64,000 nucleotides of DNA, from the NCBI RefSeq assembly GCF_000151315.2, contig NW_011887296.1:591095-655094 (forward strand). The letters run 5' to 3'. Numbering within the stretch: the stretch's first letter is position 1; each line of letters opens with the position of its first letter. This stretch comes from Capsaspora owczarzaki ATCC 30864 (taxonomy: Eukaryota; Opisthokonta; Filasterea). Made by a program: the position numbers and the translations under genes. Below are positions 49,185 to 59,379 of the stretch, piece after piece. The notes below the pieces were generated by a model, which searched no databases, was not told where the DNA came from, and saw only the letters and a program-made list of their open reading frames with translations.

Positions 49185-52100
49185 TTAGTAGCAATCAACA
49201 TTGTCGGCTCGAGCAAGCGTGCCAACACCGAACAATTCTTCGAGCGCGTCAATGCGAACGTCACTAAGCGCGCGGACGCTGTTGTCATGAGCTGTGTCGC
49301 GCAACGCGTCCACAATCGTCTCACGGAGGTGCTGGAGGGAATCAACATGCAGCGTGCCACTGCTGGTTAGAATTTGTTCGAGGGCAAAGGCTGCGTGTCG
49401 GCGAACAACTGGATCCTCATCCGTCGTGACTAAGCGCTGCAAGCCATCCACGGCAATGCTCGTTTGACTCGACGCCAAATTTCTGCACTCTTGCGAGCTG
49501 CCCTGCGACAGATGGACGATTGCGTCAATGTACGATCGACGGACCTCCCAATCGAGATCCCGATGCATGAGGTCCAAGCACTCGAGGAGCATTGCGCCCA
49601 AGGTTGTCGAGCAAGGATGCCCATTGCTGGTCGTGCATACACTTTCGCCCAGTACCGATCGATACAACTGCTGCGCAAGATGTTGCTGCACGACAGGCAC
49701 GGATGCAACCCAGGCAGCGACGCAAGTGGCTCCAGCCCGGCGTGGAAACGCCTCATCGTCAGAGAGGAGCTGGATGCAGAGCGGAAGAAGACTTTCAGTC
49801 AAGCTCGCTTGCGCTGTATCGGGGTGCAGTGCCGACAGGAGGGACGCTCCTTGCCACAGCCAGGTGCTTGGGAGAAGGCAGCAGAGAAAAGCGCCGACGG
49901 AGGCACGAAGGTAGGTGTTGGTTGGCTGGCGGACGAGTTGCCGTGATAATATGCGAGGAAGAAAGCTACCCTGGTAGAGTCGCGATACCAGGCTTCGGTA
50001 CTGAGCCAAAGCCGCAGGGGTCGGCTGCAGATCAGCCTCGAGCTCTTTCCAGGAAACAGCGAGCTTGTTGGTCATGTAATCACGAGCTGAACTCGACTCG
50101 GCTGATTCAGAATGCTGAAGGATAAACCAAAGAAGGAGGGTCACGAGTTGAACAATGCTATCGTGCGTTTCCCACTGGTCGGTCGTGAAATTGTTGAGCT
50201 GGCCTTCCAGTAGCGCAGCTGCAGCATCGAGATTGTTCATGGCGCACCCAATCCGAATTGAGAGCAGCATGGCACGCGCCTGGATTGTCGGATCAAACGC
50301 TTGGGTGGCGAGGGTGCTCAAGACATTCAAGCAGGGGGCAACGGCGGCCCCTTGAGCCGTCAATGTTTCTTGACGCAGAGTGACGGATAGGACGTCCAGC
50401 GCCGCAAGCACGCAGCGTCGCGGCAGCCTCATTGTTGACTGCTCAATCCATGCCCCAGCGCGCAGGGCGAAGAGGAGCGCATCATCGCTGGACAAATCGG
50501 CAGATTGGGCAAATGCGTGACAAGCGTGCAAAGCAGAGTAGACGGATTCTGGTGACATGCGGTCATCCATGGCCTGTGTGAGCTGGTCCAAAATAGCCAA
50601 CAGTAGCTGTTGCACTGATTGCTTGGTCGCCGCAATCACACCAGCAAACTGTGGTCGCGGAAGCAGCAAGAACAGGGTGCAAAGTTGACCGAGGATGCGA
50701 AGCTGCAATCTCGTCGGGTGGGACTGCTGAACATTTACCCTTTGTCGAATGGGCAAGGAGAGGGCGTTGAACACGCGTGTTTGAGTGGCGACGAGCAAGG
50801 GTGCGCAGGGCTCGTCCTGATTGACAAAGAAACTCGCCCACAAACCATCGGATGGTGCTCGACATGCACAACGCAGCCAGGATTCAAGCACATCAAACGA
50901 AATAGATGCAAGAGCATGGCCTTCCTCATGAACAAGGGCCAGAGCGAGTGGGAGAACGGCATGCTTGTGCAGGTATGCACCGAGCGCCTCGACAGGGTGG
51001 ATTGGGCATGCAGGAGACGGTATTGCAGATTGATACTTTAGCCCTGCATCAGGCACAGCCAAAACAAGGTCGGCATTGGGGCTGAGATGAAAGAGAGCGA
51101 GTACTGCGACGCTTTGGCGCAGGACAATCAGCGGTCTTATCGAGTCTGGAACACCGACACAGAATAGTCCACTGGCTAAGATACTTGAGGGCGTTGATGC
51201 CAATGTGGCACATGCGACAAGGTTGTAGATATCGACAATAACAAATTCACTCGAGTCTGGCCTGACCAACGTCTTGACGAGCTGTGCGCAAACGTCGCCC
51301 CAGCAGGCGCTGATGGCAGCCACGCCTTCCGCATGAGACAGAATACGAGAGATGGCATCCACAGCAGCGTGAGCGACCGGATCTGACGAGTGCGGATCAC
51401 ACAGCAAAGCGACCACCAGTTGCAACAAGTGGCTACACGTTCCCGAAAGTCAAAAGTCAGCAGCTGCAGAGGGAGATTGTCAAACCAAAAACACTTGATC
51501 AACTGCAATGATGAAGTGGTGGTACCTTGCTTGATCTACGCAACCGGCAAGCCCACTTTCCAGCATACGCCAGGTATCAGGACATTGCAACAAGTACCCG
51601 ATCGCTCGCACCACAACATTGACCAGTTTTTCGTCGTTCGGACTGAGCAGCGCCGCCTGTCGTATTCGAGATTTTTTTTCATGCATTGCGAACGATTGTG
51701 AGCTGCATGGCAAGAATGAACAAAGTGCCTCTCGATGTATCGACACGGTTTGCACTAGAATCACCACTCTCCAACCAAAACACATGTAGCTAGCTGGGTG
51801 TGACAAAAACCACCCCTCACGCTCAGAAATTCGAGGCCGCCCAGCTCGATCAGCACGGCTCGCGATACAGCGCCCTGGTTGCTCGACGGCAGTTCGTCTG
51901 GTCTGGCAGATGGGTCTGCGAGAATGTCCACCTCCTCCGCCGGTCGTGGCTGGCTGGGAAAGAACCAGCAGCAGAGCCAATCGAGGAGCTTCTCGTAGCG
52001 CGTGTCGTCGTTGATCCGACTGAACACGTCGTCGTGCTCGATGGCTGCGCGGCCGCACGCACCGGAATCATCATCATCATCGTCGTCAGCATTGTCTTGC

Positions 52101-52225
52101 TGTTGCGCTGGACGGTCGGGGCTCGCGTGCGTGCGGTGCAGCTTCTGGCGAGCAGCGAGCGTGAGTCGCGTTAGGCTCGACGCAAGCGCGGATTTCGACT
52201 CGGCGTCGAGAGAGTGAGCAGTCAT
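49185..52225 (-). CDS. BRAT1: BRAT1 (BRCA1-associated ATM activator 1) HEAT-repeat protein
   Basis: Three exons: 52225-51821, 51656-51526 and 51432-49185; 927 residues (human 821). Near the N terminus, 'DDTRYEKLLDWLCCWF' matches human 'DDTCLEKLLDWF', after an Asp run. Helical HEAT-like repeats follow. In the C-terminal third, 'DDEAFPRRAGATCVAAWV' corresponds to human 'SEGFPRRAVMQVFTEWL' and 'HRDLDWEVRRSYIDAIV' to 'SRDLDWEVR'. The last residues are Asp-Cys-Tyr, as in human (EADCY). In human cells BRAT1 binds INTS11-INTS9 of the Integrator endonuclease and affects DNA-damage signalling; the C-terminal tail has been reported to enter the INTS11 active site. The middle of the protein is weakly conserved, so identification rests on both ends. 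Start codon is 255 bases from that of DIP2. Confidence 0.87.
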
Positions 52226-52386
52226 GACATTACTGTCACAACCAAGACACAAAACAAGAGTGCTGGGAGTCGCTAGTATTTCTGGTTTGTTACAAAAACC
52301 ACAAACCCATGAGCAAGTGTGAGTCTGAGTGAATCTGTACCCCCCCTTTTTTGTTCAGAGCTCAGTCTTTATCTACGCCTTTTTGT

Positions 52387-52443
<57 letters not shown>

Positions 52444-52480
52444 TTTTGTGTTGGTTTTTTCTTCTTCTTGTGTTTGCAGA
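52226..52480. promoter_or_regulatory. Compact bidirectional promoter region, BRAT1 / DIP2
   Basis: 255 bases between divergent start codons, with a TC run (about 52388-52444). TTTGCAG lies one base before the DIP2 ATG, so a 5' UTR intron may end there. The promoter role is inferred from layout only. Confidence 0.5.
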
Positions 52481-52560
52481 ATGAGTATTCCAAGCGACGT
52501 GCTGGAAGAGCTCGCCGAGCTTGACAAGGAGCTGCGCGATGGTACAAGCGCTCGTTTTCC

Positions 52561-52599
<39 letters not shown>

Positions 52600-52944
52600 C
52601 CCTTTCTCTTTCTCTCTCTCTCTCGCTCGTTTTGCTCCAGTGGCATGGTGCAGCGATGCCTGTTTCTTGTATCCCCCCCTCCTCCCTCTTACAGCACTCG
52701 CTTTCTCTCTGTCTCTCTGTCTGTCTGTCTGTCGTTGTGGTTTTGCGTCGCGGTCATCGCGTACCGACCTTCACCCGCTCTCTCCCCCTTTTCCCCCGTT
52801 TGCCCCGCGGCTCGGAACTCGTGGCCTTCACCTTTGAGCTCTGACACTTTGCTGCTGTTGCTGCTGTTGCTGTTGCTGCTGTCGTCCCAGGCAGCGCACT
52901 CACTCACTCACTGCACTCACTCACCAAACAACGTCAAGCAACTC

Positions 52945-52980
<36 letters not shown>

Positions 52981-53161
52981 AACCAAACATTCAGATTTGT
53001 TTTATGTGATTCGGGTTTTTGTTTTGAGGGTTTTTTTTTTTCAGTTTGCGCATCGACAGGCAAACGCGCAACACCGGAGAGAGGGAAAGGGAGATGGAGG
53101 GAGAGAGGGAGGGAGGGAGGGAAAGGGAGAAGGAGAGAGAGAGAGAGAGAGAGAGAGAGAT
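52388..53161. repeat. Cluster of simple repeats spanning the DIP2 5' region and intron 1
   Basis: TC run (52388-52444), CT run (52560-52632), GTTGCT run (about 52850-52880), 31-base A run (52947-52977), GGGA units (about 53093-53130) and GA run (53130-53161). The 61-base first exon of DIP2 sits between the first two. Confidence 0.85.
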
Positions 53162-56100
53162 CGAATCAAGATTGGCGAAACCTTGAAAAAAAAAAAAAAA
53201 ACCACAACAAATGCAAAACGCGATCGGATGAACATTCCGTATAAAAGCTTAAAAACCCGGATTTGCCTCTTACTCTTTACTCACCAATCCACAGCCCAGC
53301 ACAGCTCACCAGTTGGAACATTTGTCTTGCTCACCTTTGGCATTGAAAAAACATTTGCATGCTGATGTTATTAGGCGACATTACGCAGAAAGGATACGAC
53401 AAGCGCAGGCAAAAAGTGCTCGAACCGTACGGTGGAGGTAACTGAATGAAAGCTTTTCAACAAAAAAAAAAAAAAAAAAAAAACCAAACAAAAAAACTCA
53501 GCAAAGGGGGTGTGCCTGCTCAGAATTGCCGAGAGGGGAAAAAAAAAGCAAAGTGTCTCACTCATCCCTGCTCTTCTGACACTCAGAGAACGCGCTGAAG
53601 CAAGGAACGCCGCGGCCTGCATCGGGCTTCTCCGCAGCTGCGAGTGCTGCGGCTGCGGCATCGCTGGGTGGCAGGCCTTCAAGTGGTGCCAACTCGCCGC
53701 TTGCACGCACGGGCAGCACGGGCGCAGCAGACACGCCCTCCAAAAAGAGCATTGGAAAATCCAAAGCTCGTGCCATGCCTTCCTTGACGGACGACGACGA
53801 CGCCGACGCGTTGACACCAGACACGCGCACTGCCACTCCGCCGCCCATGCAGCATCAGCACTCGCAGGCCCAGGATTTGCGCGTTGCCGCGTTGAATCAG
53901 AGCGCAGCAACCGGAGCATCAGGGCGCGCAAGCCCGCTATCCTTTTCGGGCACCCCCGCCAGCAACTCGCCTCGACCCGCCGTCCCCTTGCCAGCGCACG
54001 CCCCAGCAGCGCGCACCAGCTCGGCCAACTCGACGCAAAACACGCCGCGCGCGGCAACCCCAGTGCTCCCAGCAACCCAAGTGCTCCCGGCATCAAACAT
54101 TCCGCCAATGGGCGCATTTGCTGCTGCAGCATTCGCTCAAGCCACCGCCGCACAACATGGTGGGCGTGTTCCTGCACCCGACCCGCGCTCCGGTGCGGCC
54201 CAACATTCCCAGTACGAAAACGAGGACATTTACTCAGCCACGGATGAGCCGGTTGTCCCCAGGCGCGCCGAATCGTCCTTGAATCGTGCTGATCTTTCCG
54301 CCATTGCCACCGCCGTGGCTGGAAACGCAATGCGCACCGACTCGGGCTATTTGACACGGACCGACATTTCCAACTTGAGTCGGCAAGCCACGTCCAACTC
54401 GTTGCTCGCGGCCAGTCCGGCCGCGCCCCCTCCCGCTCCGCCGCCCCAGCCACCAGCTATGGCAGCCACGCCAACCCGGCACGAGCCCGGATATATCTCG
54501 CGCAATGACGTTTACTCTGCGCGTGCTGCCGTCGCCTCTCCTGTTGCGTCTAATCTGCCAGGCTCTCCAGGAGCCGCGGGGGCAAACACCTCGAGCTACA
54601 TTGCTCGGAATGAGGTTGCTGGTCTTGCCGCCCGCAACGCGATTGCCGCAGCTGTCGGTGGCCAGCAGGGCCACGCCCGTACCAACAGCAACTCTCCCAC
54701 GCCCTCCACGTCCTCGCCGGCAAATCGCGTGGTTGGTCCTGGTGGCGCTTCGCTGCAACCGCAAGGATCGCGGCCAGGCGCGCTGGTCACCCCCGGCAAC
54801 CTGGCTGCCGGTCTCGAGCAGGCAATGGCGCGCAGGCGTGCCACATTCTTGCCAAACGTCGATGCTCGAGCCGATTACGACGATCCGGACGACTCTCTGC
54901 CTCCATCGCATCCCTCTTATGGCATGCCGGTGCCTCCGACTGCTGCGGCGACCACGTCGACCGAGGCATCCACGTCCACGTCCTCGGCATCGCCGCGTCC
55001 GCCCGCGCCACCTCCGACGTCCGAGTTTTCATCGCGCATTCACCAGCTTGTCTCTGCCCTCAAAGCGCCAAACCAACCAAAAGCCAAATTCAACGCCAAG
55101 ACGAAAGCAGTGCGCCGCGATCCCAATGCGCCCAAACCGCTCGGGCCAGTGTTGCTGCCGGTGGAGGGCCAGCACGAGGCGTTGCAGCCAGACCCGTTGC
55201 GACTGACTGACATTTCGGCAACCAACACCCTGGCCGAGGTGCTCGTGTGGCGCACGCAGTTCCAGGCCAAGAAGGTTTGCTTATCCGAGTTTGACGTCCG
55301 TGGCAAGCTGGCTGGCAAGATTACGTTCGCCGGCCTGCTGGATCGCGCCCGGCGCGTGAGCGACCTGCTTTTCAACCGACTCGAGCTGACTGTGGGGACG
55401 CGGGTTGCGCTCGTCTTTCGCCCTTCGGACGTCATTGACTTTGCTGCGGCCTTGTTTGGCTGCTTGTATTGCGGCGTGGTTGCAGTGCCTGTTCGTCCGC
55501 CGACCAAAGTTGACGACGCTGCAGCCACCCAATCTGGCTTTTTGCTGAACAGCTGCGGAGTCAAGTTCATCCTCACCAACGAAGTCACGCGCCGCGCGCT
55601 GCCGAAAGATAATAGCGGGCGCATCGCCAAGATGAAAGGATGGCCGCTGGTCGAATGGGTCAACACGGAAGCTCTCGGCAAAGTTCCCGCCAAGCGTGTC
55701 ACTGAGCCCTTCCGGCTGCCTCCAGCGGCCACGGCCATCATTGAAAGCGCGTTCATTGCCTCTACCGGCGAGGTTAAGCCTGTTGTTGTCACGCACAAGT
55801 CTCTGCTATTCCATCTGTTTGCCCTGATGAAGGCGGCGCAGTACACATCGTCCTCGGTTGTTCTCAGCTTGCTCGACCCGCAGGTCGGCGTCGGCTTGCA
55901 CCATGCGACCCTGATGGCGGTGTTTGCGTGCTTCCACTATGTGAGCCTGCCCTTTGCCACGTTTACTGAAACGCCCATGCATTTGTGGAAGAATGTCACC
56001 AAGCTCAAGGCGACTGTCATCCTGTGTACCTATCCTGCCCTGGCCTTCAGCGCGTCTCGGGTGACTGACAAGGAGCGTCGGTCCATCAAACTCGACTCTC

Positions 56101-59050
56101 TTCGGCAGATTGTCATCGATACGGAGCGCACGTCGCCGGATTTGTCGCGCAAGTTCTGCGACAAGTTCCAGGTCTTCCCGGCCATCATTTCGACCACCTT
56201 CTATACGCCTGAATCGCTGACTGCGGCCTGTCGCTCGCCGTTGTCGCCGCCCGTGTTTTTGCATTTGGACCTCAAGGCGTTGGGACACGAAGTTGTGCGC
56301 GTAGTGCCGGCTGGTTCCAAAGGCGCCGTGTTTGTGCAAGACTCCGGCCTCGTTCTGCCACACACGCGCGTGTGCATTTGCACCGTCGAGGAGCAACCCA
56401 AGCTGTGCCAAGAGGATCAGGTCGGTGAAATTTGCATCTCGGGTGTCACAACGGGCACCTCGTACTACGGGCTCGAAGGCCGCTCGGAAAAGTTCTTCCG
56501 CCTGCGTCCGCAACGCCCAAGCGGCCAGCCTGTGGACAATGAAGATTATGTTCGGACTGGTTGGGTTTTGTCCAGCAGGGGCGTCTCTTTGTCACGGGCA
56601 GCGCTGCAGCGCAAATCGCTGCCGGCGACGGCGCTGTGCAAATCAACACGCAAGATATCCGGGAGTTGGTGCAGAGCGCGCAGCCGCCGATTGTCTTGAA
56701 CGACCAAATTACCGTGTTTGCGACCGATCTGTTGGATGAGGAACGCATCATTGTCGTGCTCGAGACGTCTCGTCCTGCCAACGATCAGCTGAGCACTTGG
56801 GCGCAGACTGTCTTCCGCCAAGTCGAGGAGGCGTCCGGCACATCCATTTATACCATTTGCTTTTGCAAGCCGGGCACGCTGCCGATGGAAGGCACGAACG
56901 TTAGCGAGTTTTCGACCAAGAAACTCTACTTGAATGGCACTCTCAACCCGATCATGGTCACCATCAACATGAACGGTGTGACCAATCTCCCGAGTGGCGC
57001 AGCACAACAGCACGACGCCGCGCGCGCGATGGCCGATGCCATCACCGGCACACAGCTGGCTGAGATTGGCAGCCAGGAGGACAGCTCGTTGGCCATCGAC
57101 GACGCCACGCTTACTTCTCTCGACAACTTCCAGACCATTGCCGAACTGTTGCGTTGGCGCGCGCTCGAAACACCTCAGAGTCCCATGTACACCGTGTTGG
57201 ATGAAGACACGGGCAAAGAATCTCAGTCCATCACCTGCGCCAAGCTGCACAAGATGGCTCTCTCGATCGCCCACTTTATGATTGACAAGATGCAGGTCAA
57301 CGCTGGCGACGCTGTCGGCATTCTTCTGCCCCACTCGCCTGCGTTTTCCGCCGCCATTTTTGCGTGCATGTACGTCGGCGCAGTCGCCGTTCCTATGCGT
57401 CCTCCCCATTCGTCCAGTTTGCGCTATGCGATTCCAACGCTTCGTACCATTGCCCAAATGAGTGCAGCACGCACAATTCTCACCAACGGCGCGATTCACA
57501 AGCTCCTTCGCTCCAAGGAAGCAGGACTCGAAAAAGTAACGAGCTTCCCGTCCGCCTTCTCCATTGATGACATGTCCAAGAAAAAGGAGGAGCTGACCCA
57601 CTACTACCGTCCGCCCACGAACGAAATGCTCGCCGTTCTCGAGTTTAACATTTCGACCACTGGCTTGCTGGCAGGTGTGCGTATTTCTCACGACACGATT
57701 CTCTCCCATTGCCGCGCACAGAAGGTACATCACCAGTACCACGCGGGTGCGCCGGTTGTGTGTGCCATCGAGCCGTACACTGGTGTGGGCTTGATTTATT
57801 GGACATTCCTGAACGTCTACGCCTGCCACATGAACATTGGGGTGCCGGTCGACCAAGCCGTTCGAAACGCTCCGCTCTTCTTCTCAACCATTTCCCTGTT
57901 CAAGGCCAAAACTGCGCTCGCGAGCTTCCCTGTTTTGAGCGTGTGTCTCGATGAGCTCACCAGCAAGTCTGCCGCAGATCGCCTGAAGGACATTGATCTT
58001 TCGCACTTGGTGCGCTTGCTCGTGGACTGTCACGAGCGACCGCGCGCCAACTTGCATGGGCTCTTCGGTGCCGCATTTGTCAACCTGGGCATCAATGCCT
58101 CGGTGATTGACTCTGTCTTTGGTTCGGACGTCAACGCGTTGATTGCGATGCGTCCACGCGCCTCCAAAGAACCCACCGCGTGCTACCTTGATCTCGCCTC
58201 GCTGCGCAAGGATCGTGTCGACTTGGTCGAACGAGGCTCGCCAAACTCCGTGTGCATTTACTCTGTGGGCAAGCCTTTGTCGCGCATCCATCTGGCCATC
58301 GTCAACCCGGAAACCGGTCGGATGTGCACCCAAAAGCAAATTGGCGAAATTTTCGTGTCCAGTCCCCAGAACAACCGCGGCTACTATGGCCTCGAGGCTT
58401 CCCTCAACGACGCGACCACAGCCGAGACTTTCCAGGCGCGGCTTCCGGGCACGTCCAACTACTTTGCCAAGACTGGCTTCTACGGCTACGTCTACGACGG
58501 CGAAGTCTTTGTTGTTGGCGACATGGATGAGTCGATCGTGGTGAATGGTCTTCGTCACTATCCTGGCGATATTGAACAAAGCGTCGAAAAGAGCTCCAAG
58601 AAAATTGGTTTGGATGGCAGGTGGGTACCAAAGGCAACGAGCTGTTTTTTTTTGTTGGGTTGTTGTCGTTGTGGTTGTCGTTGTCGTTGTGTGCAAGTCT
58701 GTTTGTGTTTTGCTCTGACGATCCATGTTCTTTGGGGGTGTGCAATTGTCTGACTTTTCTGTTTGGACGTGTGTCTTGCTCGCTCTCAAATCAGTGCTGT
58801 ATTCCTGTCGGAAGGCTTGCTGGTGGTCGTCGTCGAAGTTGGCGAACCTGCCGAAATCATGAATTTGCTCTCCCTTGTCACCAACACCGTCCTTTCGGAT
58901 CATGGAGTCATTGCTCACGTCATTGCGTTCGTGCATCCTGGCACCATCCCCAAGAACGCCCGCGGCCAGAAGCAACGCGTTCGTCTTCGAGACGGGTTTA
59001 TCCGCAACACATTCCAACCGCTCCATATCTCTTACAATGTTGTGGAGTAA
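52481..59050 (+). CDS. DIP2: Disco-interacting protein 2 (DIP2), tandem adenylate-forming domains; one-base frame break
   Basis: Exons 52481-52541, 53375-53437, 53587-58620 and 58795-59050; about 1803 residues (human about 1570). Exons 1-3 make the DMAP1-binding domain: 'DVLEELAELDKELRDGDITQ' plus 'KGYDKRRQKVLEPYGG', matching human 'LAELELELSEGDITQKGYEK' with an intron at the same Gly. A long Ala/Pro/Ser disordered linker follows. First FAAL-like AMP-binding domain: about 55200-56690; second: about 57140-59050 ('STTGLLAGVRISHD', 'SLRKDRVDLVERGSPNSV', 'RDGFIRN'). The family is linked to acyl-lipid metabolism. Within exon 3 homology passes from one frame ('EDYVRTG') to the next ('LGFVQQGRLF') at about 56559-56561, consistent with one missing base: assembly error, real mutation, or something rarer. 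Confidence 0.9.
56553..56566 (+). other. Apparent -1 base frame break inside DIP2
   Basis: Upstream frame reads Arg-Thr-Gly-Trp; the downstream frame begins Leu-Gly-Phe-Val. Human DIP2 has 'RTGLLGF' at this place, so both flanks are coding and one base seems to be lacking within GGACTGGTTGGG. Both frames stay open well past the point (upstream frame to 56699). Confidence 0.75.
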
Positions 59051-59379
59051 CTTTTTTTCCCCCCGCCTCCCGCCGTCTTTGGTCACCAGCTGTTGTTTTG
59101 TTTTGTAGGTGTTTGTGCTTTCGCTTGCTTGTTCGATTTGTGATTTTTTTCTTCTGCGAAACCATGTAGTTTACACCTGTTGCTGTAATTGACTCGACAG
59201 ATATTTTTTTCTTTTTTTGGTTTTTGGTTTTTGGTTTTTGATGACAATTGCCAGTGCCCGCATGGTCGTGTTGCGCTTAACATGTATTTCGGCGATACAA
59301 AGAGAGATGATACAGAACGCACAACCCCGTGACACGCAGACAGACAGGCACGGAGGGCGGCGGAGAAGGGGGAAAAACA
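59051..59379. other. Convergent 3' spacer, DIP2 / TAF3
   Basis: 329 bases between facing stop codons, with T runs and TTTTTGG repeats near 59203-59240. No gene. Confidence 0.65.

Noticed and set aside
56551-56576. A 26-base GT...AG micro-intron that would restore the DIP2 frame
   Set aside because: Far shorter than any other intron here, and it would remove the conserved Arg-Thr-Gly-Leu-Gly-Phe equivalent, which is readable across the two frames.
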